In this document: piece by piece, positions 28,075 through 39,520 of the stretch
Position numbering within the stretch: the stretch's first letter is position 1
Layout: every line of letters begins with the position of its first letter
Assembly (NCBI RefSeq): GCF_040939455.1
Contig: NC_134117.1
Span: 60,906,501 to 60,970,500 of the forward strand
Source: Microcebus murinus
Taxonomy: Eukaryota; Chordata; Mammalia; Primates; Cheirogaleidae
Direction of reading: 5' to 3'
Length of the DNA: 64,000 nucleotides
Program-made: the position numbers and the translations under genes
The notes under the pieces: model-generated
What the model was told of the DNA's origin: nothing
Database searches by the model: none
The model's input: the letters and a program-made list of their open reading frames with translations, nothing else

Positions 28075-28154
28075 AAAATGTACAATTTATTCCAAGCTTG
28101 AGATCTGCCCAAAAAAAAAAAAAAAAAAAAAAAAAAAATAAAATGTACAATTTA
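28075..28154 (+). repeat. 21-bp + poly(A) insert with perfect 15-bp TSD
   Basis: AAAATGTACAATTTA at 28075-28089 and 28140-28154 encloses 21 bases containing ccaagcttgagatctgccc and a 28-base A run. This is the tail end of an unknown RNA inserted into old L1. Confidence 0.8.
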
Positions 28155-28225
28155 GTGGTTTTTAATATATTCACAGCATTGAGCAACCCTCACCACAATC
28201 ACTTTTAGAACATTTTCATCACTCC

Positions 28226-28545
28226 AGCCAGGCGAGGTGGCTCATGCCTGTAATCATAGCACTCTGGAAGGAGAGACAGGAGGATTGCTTGAGGTCAGGA
28301 GTTTGTGACCACCCTGAGTGAGACCCCATGTCGACTAAAAATAGAGAAATTAGCTGGGCATCCTAGTACATTACTCTAGTCCCAACTACTTAGGAGGCTG
28401 AGGCAGGAGGATCGCTTGAGCCCAGGAGTTTGAGGTTGCTGTGAGCTAAGATGACACCACTATACTCTACCCAGGGCAATGGAGCAAGACTCTGTCTCAA
28501 AACAAACAAACAAACAAACAAACAAACAAACAAACAAACAAACAG
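28226..28545 (+). repeat. Alu with (AAAC)n tail
   Basis: Older lemur-type Alu whose tail became about ten AAAC units (28501-28543). AACATTTT(C/T)ATCA flanks it. Confidence 0.92.
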
Positions 28546-29058
28546 AACATTTTTATCATCTTCAAAAGAAATGCTGTACCTATTAGAAGTCCTAATAGGT
28601 ATTTAGATTCGCCTATTTTGGACATTTCATATAAATGGAATCATACCATAGGTGGTTTTTGTGACTGGCTTCTTTTCCCTTAGTGTGATGTTTTTAGGGT
28701 TCATCCATATTGTAGCACATATCAGTACTTCATTCCTATAATGGCTGAGTAATATTCATAGTATGAGTATAACACATTTTATTTATCCATCAGTTTATGG
28801 ATGTTTTGGTGGTTTTCATTTTTTGGCTACTGTGAATAATGCTGCTGTGAACACTTGTGAACAACTTTTTGAGTGAATATACATTTTAATTTCTCTTGGG
28901 TATATACGTAGGAGTAGAATTGCTGGGTCAAATGGTAAGTCTATTTTTAATCTTTTGATGATCTGCCAGACTATTTTCTAAAGTGACTGTGCTATTTTAT
29001 ATTTCCACCAGCAGCATATGAGGGTTCAGATTTTTCCGTATCCTTGTCAACATCTTAT

Positions 29059-29137
29059 TAACTGTTGTTTTTTTTTTTTATTTTTTTTTTAATATTTTTT
29101 CTTATCCCCATATGATTGCATTGATAACTGTTGTTTT
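29059..29137 (-). repeat. 53-bp tailed insert with perfect 13-bp TSD
   Basis: TAACTGTTGTTTT at 29059-29071 and 29125-29137 encloses a T-rich run followed by cttatccccatatgattgca and four more bases. On the minus strand it is a short unknown RNA end plus an A-rich tail. Confidence 0.75.
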
Positions 29138-29351
29138 GATTATAGCCATCCTTGTGGGTGTAAAATGTTCTCATTGTGGTTTGATCTTTATTTCCTTGAT
29201 TTAATTTAACCTGTGTTTAGAAACTTTTTTTTTATTAATAGACTTTATTTTTTAAAGCAGTTTTAGATTTACAGAAATATTGAGAAGATAGTACACAGAG
29301 TTCCCACATTCCTTTTCTTCCCCCAGTTTTCCTTCCTTCCTGATTGATTGA

Positions 29352-29622
29352 TTGAGACAGGGTCTGTCTAACTCTGTTGCCTGGGCTAGAAGTGCAGTGG
29401 TATCACCATAGCTCACGGCAACCTCAAACTCCCTGTAACAGCCTCCCCAGTAGCTGGGACTACAGTTCTGCACTACCATGCCTGGCTAATTTTTCTATTT
29501 TTTGTAGAGCGGGGTATCTTGCTTTTGCTCAGGCTGGTCTCAAACTCCTGAGCTCAAGCAATCCTCTCGCTTCGGCCTCCAAGACTACTAGGATTATAGA
29601 TGCCAGCCATGGGTGCCCAGCC
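29352..29622 (-). repeat. Older Alu
   Basis: Reversed and divergent ('agacagggtctgtctaactctg' to 'gggtgcccagcc'). Confidence 0.87.
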
Positions 29623-29639
29623 TCGTCTTAACTTTTTAA

Positions 29640-30335
29640 TTTGATTTTGTGAGTCTGTGTTTACCCTTATGACCATGCCTCCAAAACTTAAGTTCACTCT
29701 AAGTCCAGGAGAGCCTGCAGCAAAGAGAAAGGTGATTACAATGGAAATGAAAGTAAAAATAATTAAGCGTTTGGAGAAAGGCCAGATACCTTCATTCATT
29801 GGGAAAGCATTAAGTTTCAGTCTCGGGACTATCAGAACAATTATAAAGGATAAATTCACAACAGTGAAACATGTAAAAGGCAGTGCTCCAGTGAAAGCAT
29901 CATTATTAAGCAGCGTAGTGGATTATTTACTGAAATGGAAAGGTTATTGTTGATTTGGTTAGAAGATCAAAATAAGTGTAACTTTTCTATTAGCCTAGGG
30001 TTGATGCAACATTAGGTGAGTGTTAACCTTTCATATTCTTTTTTGACATTTCTCCTGTCTCCTTTCTAAACTTTTTGTGTGAATTTGTTTTTCTGTTATG
30101 TATGTTTGAATTGAAAGAAAGAGCACAGTCGTTTCTGTAACATTATTACAGTACAGGGGAATTATTGTTAACAGTCTTACACTGTGTTTTTATTATCATA
30201 TATCATCCTTTATAATATTATTATTACTATATATGTATACTGTTCATGAGGGATCCAAATTACATACAAATTTGACCTAAAGATGTTCTCAGGAATGTAT
30301 CTCATCTGTAACTTGGGGACCACCAGTACAGTGCA
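29640..30335 (+). mobile_element. Tigger (pogo-like) DNA transposon, internally deleted
   Basis: From ATG 29675 the frame runs about 93 codons to a stop at 29953. It has the N-terminal CENP-B-type helix-turn-helix region of Tigger transposases (KRKVITMEMKVKIIKRLEKG, then a 'GTIRTIIKDK' segment). The sequence then jumps to the 3' terminal region, ending 'taacttggggaccacc', a Tigger-type terminus. The DDE catalytic region is gone. A fossil, not a gene. Confidence 0.75.
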
Positions 30336-30419
30336 TTTGTTACAATTAATAACCAATATTGATGTTATTAACTGAAGTCCATGGTTTATTCAGATTTCCT
30401 CAGTTTTTATCTATTGTCT

Positions 30420-30739
30420 TTTTTTTTGTTTTGAGACAGAGTCTCACTCTGCTGCCAGGGCTAGAGTGCCATGGCGTCAGCCTAGCTCACAGTAACCACA
30501 AACTCCTGGACTTAAGCGATCCTCCTGCCTCAGCCTCCTGAGTGCTGGGACTACAGGCATGTGCCACCATGCCCGGCCAATTGTTTTCTACATATTTTTA
30601 GTTGTCCAGCTAATTTCTTTCTATTTCTTTTTTTTAGTAGAGATGGGGTCTCGTTCTTGCTGAGGCCAGTTTGGAACTCCTGAGCTCAAACGATCCTCCC
30701 GCCTTGGCCTCCCAGAGTGCTAGGCCACTGCACCCAGCC
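30420..30739 (-). repeat. Alu
   Basis: Reversed copy with a T-expanded linker. It has lost part of its 5' end ('tgctaggccactgcaccc'). Confidence 0.92.
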
Positions 30740-30752
30740 TGTCTTTTTTGTC

Positions 30753-30860
30753 TGTTCCAGGATCCCATGTAGAATCCTGCATTACATTTACTTGTCATGT
30801 CTCCTTAGGCTCTTCTTGGCTATAAGAGTTTTTCTGATTTTCCTTTTTTTTTTCTTAAAT
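30753..30860 (+). repeat. L1M 3'-UTR fragment
   Basis: 'ttccaggatcccatgtagaatcctgcattacatttac' (30756-30792) is the L1M 3'-UTR motif. Confidence 0.65.
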
Positions 30861-30864
30861 ACTA

Positions 30865-32197
30865 TAGTAGTTTTCCCCTTATCCATGGGGGAGGGATGTC
30901 CCAAGACCTCCAGTGGATGCCTGGAACTGTAAACATACTAAATCTGATTGCTGTCAATTAGAACATGTGTCTGTTCATGTCTTCCACCCCCAAAGTTAAT
31001 GCTGTTTCCATCTTAACTAAGCACTTACCTCACACACTGTGCTGTGACTTTTGCAGTTTGAGGTGTGACAGCAAGCTAGCACAAATTTTTGTTTCCTTCT
31101 TAGCAATTTCACGGGTAGATTTTGTCAACGGAAAAGAATGCAAACTCTGTAAAATAAAGAGGTTTATTTTCAGGCAAATATGTGCAACCATTCCATGGAG
31201 AGCCACAGCCAAGAAACCTTGTGCAAGTGGTCTTGCTGTGGTTGGGTTATAGTTTTGTGTTATACATTTTAGGGAGACAGGAATTATATGTAAACTCATA
31301 AAGCAATATGTGGAAGGTGTACATTGGTTTGGCCTGAAAAGGCCTGAAAAGCTGGTTATTACAGGTTATAGGTGGGTTTAAAGATGCATTGATTTGTAAT
31401 TGGTTAAAGAAATGAAGCTTCTTCTAAAGGCTTGGGATGTTTTAAGATAAGGAAATCTGTTAATCAGAGACTAGCCACCCAGACATATACAGAGAGACTC
31501 AAATGATCTGTTAAGTAAATTAATGACCTGCAGGTGTGATTTAAACCTTTTCTTGCACAGCTTTAGGACTATTACAAAGGATATCTCCAAGAAGGGAGGG
31601 GGACATGAAGAGGCATATATGACTTTCCTTCCCACGGCCAGCAACTCAGCGTTAGTGTATTTCTGGGTTCCCTTTGGCCAAGAGGGAGTTCATTCAGTCA
31701 GCTAGGGGTGCTTAAGATTTTATTTTAGTTCATAATTTGTTCTTACTGTGGATCTTAGCAGCCTTCGTGTATGATTTTTTCCCCTTAAGTCAAGAACTTC
31801 CCTTTTCACTTAAAGGAAGCACTTTATAGCTCCTCTTTGACCTATTCAGATTTCCAGCATCTATGCTCTTGCACTTTGGGGCCATTATTAAGCACAGTAA
31901 GGTTCACTTGAACACAAGCACTGCTAGACCATAACATTTCATCTGATAACTGAGTTGCCTACTAAGTGACTAATGGGCAGGTGGCATAGATGGATGGCAT
32001 GGATATGCTGAACAAAAGATGATTCATGTCCCAGGTTGGACAGAACAGGATTTCATCATACTACTCAGAATGGCAAGTAATTTAAAACCTAAGAATTCTT
32101 TCTTTTAGGAATTTTCCATATAATACTTTGAGATCCTGGTTGACCTCAGGTAACTGAAACCTCAGAAAGCAAAACCATGGACAAGGGGGAACTACTG
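30865..32197 (-). mobile_element. Tigger1/MER2-like transposon split by an LTR
   Basis: Inverted ends tagtagttttccccttatcc (left) and, reversed on the right, cagtagttcccccttgtcc. TA dinucleotides flank both sides (30863-30864, 32198-32199), as mariner-type insertion requires. The minus strand carries the start of a Tigger transposase: MAPKCKSIDAGNLNRSK with start complement near 31894, then 'SYTKAAKIHSKN'. The frame resumes beyond the LTR as 'STREIAKKETKICAS'. A stop and an indel break it, and the catalytic core is missing. Confidence 0.85.
31133..31735 (-). repeat. Solo LTR-like insertion inside Tigger
   Basis: About 600 bases with no Tigger similarity. The minus strand begins tgaactaaaataaaatctta and ends ttttccgttgaca, so it has TG...CA ends. 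An AATAAA sits near 31157-31165 (reversed) close to the 3' part. I infer an ERV1-class solo LTR. No viral gene is present. The target duplication is unclear. Confidence 0.6.
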
Positions 32198-32199
32198 TA

Positions 32200-32774
32200 T
32201 TTTTCATACATTGAATTATCCTGGCACAACTGTGCAATTCTTAAGGTTTGGTGGAATGTGGGGAAAAATATAGCCTTTGCATCTTAATACCTTATTAGTA
32301 ACCTATGCAAAATGGGTGAAGTTTCATAAAGTGAGGTAGAAATCTCAGAGGCTTTCACTACACTTAGATAACACCAAAAATGATAAAGTAAACAATGTTG
32401 CCAAAAACATAAATTACTCTGCTAATAGTTTACCGCACTATAGACTTGATTTAGTTCTTGAGAAATCTTTTAAAGTGGGAGCTTTTCTTTTGGAATCTTC
32501 TGTTTTAGCATACAAAATCATTTCAATGACAAAGGAAGGTGTTAGCAGAAATAGGAGCAAATTGCTCTTCACATTGTTCCTGATTTTACTTGATGCCCAT
32601 CCTGGACTTTTGGCACCCTCACCACTTGTCCCCTACTCCTCTTATATGTGCCTATCTCAGATCTTCTCAGATTTAGAGAATGAGTACTAGAAGAAAGAGC
32701 TCTTGAAGTGGATGTGGGGCCTAAAGGTTTGAAGAGGTTTGGCATAATAGCAATAAGGATAAGAAAAGAAAAAT
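32200..32774. other. Unique-looking stretch, no gene seen
   Basis: No repeat family recognised. The 71-codon frame at 32475 has no domain. Confidence 0.45.
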
Positions 32775-32775
32775 A

Positions 32776-33065
32776 GGCCAGGTAGGCTCTTGCCTATAAT
32801 TCTAACACTTTGAGAAGCCGAGGTGGAAAGCTTGCTTGAGGTCAGGAGTTTGAGACCAGCCTGAACAAGAATGAGACCCTGTCTCTACTAAAAATAGAAA
32901 AATTAACTGGGCATGGCAGCGTGACCTATAGTCCCAGCTACTTGGGAAGCTGAGGCAGGAGGATCTCTTGAGCCAGGAGTTCGAGGTTGCAGTGAGCTAT
33001 GATAATGCCACTGCATTCTAGCCTGGCGGAGAGAGCAAGACCCTGTCTAAAAATAAAAATAAAAG
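32776..33065 (+). repeat. Older Alu
   Basis: AluJ-like with an AAATA-rich tail. Confidence 0.88.
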
Positions 33066-33717
33066 AATAGGTGAAAATGAAAACATTATAGGGTTTATAG
33101 GGTTAGGGACCAGAAATGGTCTGAGAAAATTGGAAGGAGAGTGTTAGATGTAGAAGCAGCATAATTGGGCCTCAGTGACTTTTTCTACTTATATAATTTA
33201 TAGGAATTTCCTATAATTTATAGGAAACTCTGTGTGGTCTGATGAGCTCACCAGACAGGGTCTCTTTGTTAACTTATTTGTTCTGGGGTCTGTAGAACAG
33301 AATAGGCTACCAATATAATTTTTATTGGCACTCAGTATGTGGTCAGCTTCCCTTCCCTTCTTATCATTTTCTTCCTCTTTTTCTTAAGCATGTCTCTCTT
33401 CTTCCTTTGATTATGCCTTAAACTTGCAGGTTTAAAGTTTAAAAGAGAATGAGAGATTCATCTTTTGACCACTTTTGGTGAGACAAACATTTAGGTGATC
33501 CTGTGGTATACTTGAGGGATTTTCATTCTTCCTGTTTTCTAGGAGTTTTAAGTCCAGTTGGAGATATTTTTTAACCCTTATTCTAGAGATGCATTGATTA
33601 ATGCTCATAATGGCATTTCATATAATTTATGAAATTATTAAATGCTATTTCATATAATTTTTAGAATTATGTGTTGACCTAAAAGAAAGAGGCTAAAGCA
33701 CAAAATACATTTATATG
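33066..33717. other. Unique-looking stretch, no gene seen
   Basis: Contains two near-identical short pieces 'catataattt' and 'tatttcatataattt' around 33617-33660. No gene signal. Confidence 0.45.
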
Positions 33718-34041
33718 GCTGGGTGCAGTAGCCCATGCCTATAATCTCAGCATTTTGGGAGGCTGAGATGAGAGGATCACTTGAAGCCCAGAGTTAGACA
33801 CCAGCCTGTTCCACATAGTGAGATCTCATCACTACAAAATAAATAAATAAATAAATAAAATAAATAAATAAAATAGCTGGGCATGGTGGCACATTCCTAT
33901 GGTCAGTCCTAGATGCTCAGGAGGCTGAGACTGGAGGGCTCTTTGAGCTGAAGAGTTCAATGCGGCAGTGAGCTGATTGGGCCACTGCATTCCAGCCTGG
34001 GATACAGAGCGACACTCAGTCTCAAAAAAAAAAAAAAAAAA
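33718..34041 (+). repeat. Older Alu with (AAAT)n linker
   Basis: The central linker has expanded to AAAT repeats (33836-33874). A tail at 34023-34041. Confidence 0.9.
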
Positions 34042-34248
34042 GACTTTACTTAAGCCAAAGTGAGGATAGCTGCTCCCAAGAAGACTCAGACCCAAGTAAC
34101 CTTGGAAATGAGCTTCATTGGCCTTTGTTACAAGCAGGTTTTTTTTTTTCTTTCTCCCCACCCTATAAGCAGGGTTTTAAAGACATAAAAAGGGGATTGG
34201 GAGTGGGCTGATACAAAGTTGTCTGTCATGAATTCTGATTGGTTTATA

Positions 34249-34345
34249 GAAATAATATTGATTACATGGTACTCGCTCTAGCCTGGGCAACAAAGCAAGA
34301 CTCTATCTCAAAAAAAAAAAAAAAAAAAAGGAAATAATATTGATT
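34249..34345 (+). repeat. Extremely 5'-truncated Alu with perfect 15-bp TSD
   Basis: Only the last ~45 bases of an Alu ('actcgctctagcctgggcaac' to 'ctctatctc') plus a 21-base A tail lie between GAAATAATATTGATT at 34249-34263 and 34331-34345. Confidence 0.9.
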
Positions 34346-34512
34346 GGTAATTGGTTATACATTGTTAAGCTATGGGGTATGTGTTGTATTGTCCAGCACA
34401 GCATCAGGTTAATTTACAGCTACTTGTGGCAATAGCAAGCAGTGTGGAGAGATGTATAAATAGCTGAAAAGGGAGGATTAGGTTGTGATTGCTATCTCTC
34501 TTTTTTTAATAC
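34346..34512. other. Unclassified stretch
   Basis: Nothing recognised. Confidence 0.35.
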
Positions 34513-34658
34513 TTTTTTTTTAGATAGAGTCTTGCTCTGTTGCCTGGGCTAGAGTGCCATGGTGTCAGCCTAGCTCACAGCAACCTCAAACTCCTGGGCT
34601 CAAGTGATTCTCCTACCTCAGCCTCCAGAATAGCTGGGACTACAGACACACGCCACCT
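34513..34658 (-). repeat. Alu right arm
   Basis: Reversed right monomer only. Stops at 'cacacgccacc'. Confidence 0.85.
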
Positions 34659-34794
34659 GGATGAGATATGAAAAGTCATGTTATTGTAGTTTCATTGTAG
34701 CCAGAGTTGAAGCTCTATAACTCTGTCCCTATAGTCTGGTTTTATTTGATTAGTTCCACAATGAATAAATACTAATCTCTTAACAACTTGATTG

Positions 34795-34958
34795 AAGAAC
34801 TTGGTCTTTTTTTTTTTTTCTTTTTGGTAGAGATGGGGTCTCACTCTTGCTCAGGCTGGTGTTAGAACCCCTGAGCTCAACTTATCCTTTAGCCTTGGCC
34901 TCCCAGAGTGCTACGATTAAAGGAATGAGCCACTGCACCCACCTAAGAACTTGGTCTT
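34795..34958 (-). repeat. Alu left monomer with perfect 14-bp TSD
   Basis: AAGAACTTGGTCTT at 34795-34808 and 34945-34958 encloses a reversed left arm with its own T run. The lemur-type 'gcctgagcaagagtgagacc' on the minus strand shows that this half-Alu was retroposed on its own. Confidence 0.88.
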
Positions 34959-37354
34959 GATGTTCGTGTATCTTTCTTTGCATTTAGCACTGATAAATAG
35001 AAATCCTGTTTTACACTTTGAGATGGCACTACCATCCCCTTCCCAACCTGGTACTTAGAATGCTAATTAATGGTTAGCAAGAAAAGAAAAGCAACAGTTT
35101 TTTAAAATTTTTGGCATTTCTCTTGTTGCCAAAGGACTACCTTAATTTAGTATGCTGTATTGTTAAAATTTAAGAGCTTAATTAGTTTTGGACTGTGCCC
35201 ATGTCTGTTTAATTTTACCAGTAAATCTTAATTATAATAAGTTTTTTTTAGGCAATTCACATATTTTCTCTCAATCTATAGAAATACAACAGATTTTCAT
35301 ATTTGGCAAGGATTCTCCTGATGAGTTTTTTCATCAGTATGCTTATAAAACAACTTTTTTCAATAAAGCTGTTTTATAACCCAGAGTAATACATAGAAGG
35401 GTGTGTGTTAGTCCTCTGGGGCCTTTGTGCCCTGCCTGCAAATGCAAGTTCTGGGGTGACTGATCACATGTCTAGGGGCAGGGCCCTGCCTGCTGTTTGT
35501 TCTGGGTGATATAACTAGGTCTCTTCCCTGACAGAGGGGTGGAGATTTTTCACTGTCCTGGACTTTGGGGCTGAGAACCTTTAGATCCGAAGCATTTTTA
35601 AATTGACTTACTAAATTCCAGCTGCTTAGTTTACATAATAATTTTTGTTAATAGTGTTTCCCGTTTGAGATATTAAAATGATCAGATATAATTTAAGTCC
35701 AGACAGTCTTGGAATTCTGAATTAGGGATTCAAACAATGACATTAACATTGAAATAAACAACAACAACATTGTTTTGATTATTCTCTAAAGCACTACAGA
35801 AGTGTCTTCTAGGATTCCCTTTGACTATAGTGTGCAAAGGACTGTTTTTATAGCACTGGCCCTTTGGAAGCAGCTGCCACCCTGCAAACCTTATTGTTTG
35901 GATGACCTTTGTCATCAGGAATGCCCCTGGAGGAAACAGCCTCATAATTGTTTTTCTTAAGCCTCTGGTTGAAGTTTGTGACATGTTCTTTCAAGTTACT
36001 TTTGGTTAGCTTCTTAAGTTTACTTTGTTTGCATTTAATTGGAAGCTCTACCTTTGTAGCTTTATTATAAATTGTTCGGACAGAGTTCCTGGTAGTTGGT
36101 AAAAAGAATTTCGTTCCCCTGATATCCTGTTCTTCTAGAAGCCTTTGTGATTTAGAATCACAATTTCCCATTGTTGCTAGCTGTGGTTGTCCCCTCCCTC
36201 CTACTCTTCTCTCCCCACAGCTCAGCTATTCCCTTGTCCCTCCGCATTCCTGTATCATTTGTCCCACAAAATGTCCTAATAATTGGAGGTCTTTTGCTGG
36301 AGGTTGAATGTGCTTTCTGGTAAGTATCGTAGTTGTGGTAAAAATGGGTAGAGGGAGGGAGGCAGCAACTGGTCAGTCTTTGTGAAGTGTTTCTTTTAAC
36401 AGCAACAGTTTAAACTTTGAAGTTAAGAGTTTAGGACTCTCTCAACTTTCAGGATGCATCTTTTATGCTGGCTGTTGTTTCTGCTCTTTTCCACTTCTCT
36501 CTGTTTCATTTATTAAATTTAGGAGATTTGATATTTTTATTATTGGTTTAAAAAACCATTTTTATAGCTTTTCTTTAGCTTGTTAGAATTAAAGGCAAGA
36601 GTTGGGTTCCTTCTGAAGTGATGATAAAAAAAAGAGTTGGAGATTTAGTATTTTAAATTTCCTTCAAACAAGGTTATTTGTGATTTTTTTAATATTTATT
36701 TTTAGTATTAACATACTGGTTAAAATAATAACAAAGAAAAGAGCCTATTTTTATGGCTAAACTAGAAAGTATCATTTACTTCCAGAATCAGAGTAATTCT
36801 TTATTCCTATTAGTAGAATGTTGTTGGCAAAATTCACTAAGATTTTGGCAATATGTTGTCAATTCTGGGAAATGGTTTGCTGAATACTTCAGGATAACAG
36901 ATGCTTCTGGGAATTATTTTTGGGAAGTTCGATTTGTTGATTAGCACTTCCTCCCTTGATGTGTGGCCCTATAATCCTTTTAAAAGTAAAATATTTAATA
37001 TTTGGTGTTTAGATTGAGTCAAACATCACTTTAATAATGGGCTTTCTGTTTCTTTGGGCTGTATGTTTTGATCTTCTACTAAGAAACAGTATTAGTGTGT
37101 GTATTTTTAAAAAAAATACTGCATGGTTGATATTTTGGTATTTCAAGCAGTTGTAAGTGATGAGCCTTGAATTCTACAGAAGTACTGCTAATTACAAGTT
37201 ATCTTCATGGTAGATAATGTGAGAGAAAACTTGTTTGTGGGATTTTACTGCTGTTCAGTTGACTCACTTATTCAGGTGATGGCTGTACTTGTATAATAAT
37301 GATTTCTTGAGCTGCTACTATGAGTCAAGTGATAGGTCCTGTTCTGACTGCTTT
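34959..37354. other. Longest unique-looking block
   Basis: About 2.4 kb without Alu or clear L1. It holds the minus-strand frame at 35848-36171 (separate entry), a C/T-rich tract 36189-36250 and a G-rich patch 36341-36363. No splice-flanked exon or RNA gene is recognised. This would be the first place to look for conserved regulatory elements or a 5' exon of USP54. Confidence 0.5.
35848..36171 (-). other. 107-codon open frame, no family recognised
   Basis: The minus strand has an ATG in good context (acaATGg) followed by 107 codons starting MGNCDSKSQRLLEEQ and rich in Lys. It has an N-terminal MG and a basic middle segment (KCKQSKLKKLTKSNLKEH). No domain, intron boundary or tail is visible. 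The codon pattern does not stand out from surrounding A/T-rich DNA. It could be chance, a very old retrocopy or an untranslated exon. I would not annotate it as a protein without conservation. Confidence 0.12.
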
Positions 37355-37366
37355 GCATTGACTTCT

Positions 37367-37699
<333 letters not shown>

Positions 37700-37789
37700 T
37701 GCATTGACTTCTAATTGCCAGGACAACGTGGCCAGGTAGGTAGCATTATCCCTCTGGGAAGTGGTTATACATAGGTAGAAAGAACATGG

Positions 37790-38035
37790 GTTTTTCTTTT
37801 CTGCAAAATGAGGAAAATAATCACTATTTGGCAAGTTAATTGTGAGAATTAAAGGACATGCTGTGTGTCCAGTGCCTAGCACAGTGCCAAACACATGGTT
37901 GGTGTTCATTGAGTGGTAGCCACTATTATTATAATTTTACAAGTGAAAGAACCAAAGAGAATAAGAAACTTGCTGAAGGTCACTCAGTGGTAAGAGCTAG
38001 GATTTGAACTGGCTTAAAACCTCTAGTTTGGTAGC
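37790..38035. repeat. Two MIR pieces in opposite orientation
   Basis: 37790-37930 reads as MIR on + ('tgcctagcacagtgccaaacac'). 37935-38035 reads as MIR on minus ('gctgaaggtcactcagtgg', 'aggatttgaactgg'). Confidence 0.6.
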
Positions 38036-38335
38036 CTTGGAGGAAAGGCTTTTAGAGCAGATTTCAGCAGAATCAGGGCCCACCACCCAGAGAGGAATGC
38101 ATTCCCCTGTGGTTAGGGGTCTTGAGGACACCAGCTCTGACAGGAAGTAACCACATCCCACACCCGGTCATCCCAGTATGGACACAGGCTATAGCCAAGC
38201 TGACCTATAGTCCAGGGGAAGGACCACCAGTGACACAAGTGCTGATGACACAAGGTTGCTGGGGGGCCAGAGAGAGGGCAGGCAAGATAGGTGGATCTAC
38301 TCATCCCTCTACATCCTGCCCCTACAGGTTTTTTG

Positions 38336-38664
38336 TTTGTTTGTTTGTTTTTTTAGTCAGTCTCTCTGTCACCCAGACTAGAGTACCCATGCTTGAGCCT
38401 AGCTCACAGCAACCTCAAAGTCCTGGACTCAAGCAATCCTCCTGCCTTATCTTAGTAGCTGGGACTACAGGCATGCACCACCACACCCAGCTAATTTTTT
38501 CTATTTTTAGTAGAGATGGCTAATTTTTTTTTTTCTTTTTCTATTGTTAGTAAAGATGGGGTCTTGCTCTTGCTTAGGCTGGTCTGGAACTCCTGACCTC
38601 AAGCAATCCTCTGGCCTTGGCCTCCCAGAGTGCTAGGATTACAGGCGTGAACCCTCCACCCAGC
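38336..38664 (-). repeat. Alu, rearranged
   Basis: Reversed copy with a (GTTT)n-like start and a duplicated middle linker ('ctatttttagtagagatgg' then 'ctattgttagtaaagatgg'). Confidence 0.9.
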
Positions 38665-39520
38665 CCACAGATGAGCAGTTCTTTATGGATGCTTTTCTTT
38701 CTTTGGTATCTTCTGTCACCTTCCCAGTCAGTCATGTGCTTGCTCTCTCACACTGGAGTTGCTTGTGCCATTCAGTACCAGTGTTCTCCCAACAGAAATG
38801 AGTCAAGCTGGTTCTGTCAGTGGCTTCCCTTCCTATTTTCCTCTTGTTGATAGAGCTGTTGTACTTTCATTATTGTTTGTGCTGAAATAATTTGAGTACT
38901 GGTATGCTTATAATGAGTCATAACTAGTGCATAGTTGCAATCAAGTGTTTAAATTTAAAAAGCCTTAGTGATTTAAAAAATTAGGGGAAAAATTCTCTGG
39001 TTCTAAGTTAGTGAACCAGAGAGGGTTATTATATAGGGCAACTTTATGGAAGTCATGCTTATTGTTTTGTTATCCAGGGGCCTAATAAATTGGTATTGAT
39101 TCTCTTTCCTTTAATCACTGCTGTTATTAGTTTGCTGCTATTGGCAGTATAGTTGAGAGAGAACATTTTGTTTGTCCTGAGGGCCATAAAATAGAGTATC
39201 TTTCTTCCAAAGATATTTTTAAAACACAGAGTATGATTTAGATGTGCATGATTTAGGGCAGGAGATTCAGGTAAGAGCTAGAGAGCTGATTGGTTGTGCC
39301 TATAACTGAGCTATCTCTAAACTGAAAAAACATGAGTTTGGTTTGTTTCACAAAAGCTTAGTTCTTTTTACTCATTTAACAAGTAATGAGCATTTGTTGA
39401 GTATAAGTCAATGTAACTTTCTACATTATATTCTAAGTACTGATATTCTGGTTAAATATTGATCAATGAAATTCCTGGGAGGGAGAAAGAAGTTCCAACT
39501 GGCGGAAAGAGGTATTTAAA
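38665..39520. other. Unique-looking stretch, no gene seen
   Basis: No family recognised. The frame at 38617-38850 begins inside the Alu and has no domain. Confidence 0.45.

Larger units (their letters stand above)
28018..29350 (-). repeat. L1 3' region (antisense) with several insertions
   Basis: 'cagctttattgagatacaattcacatgcc', 'tggaatcataccat', 'gggtatatacgtaggagtagaattgctgggtcaaatgg' and 'gccatccttgtgggtg' follow reversed L1. It is interrupted at 28090, 28226 and 29072. No intact frame. Confidence 0.82.

Noticed and set aside
28501..28543. Regular (AAAC)n array, briefly considered as a repeat-spacer array
   Set aside because: It is the degenerated tail of the adjacent Alu, with no spacers.
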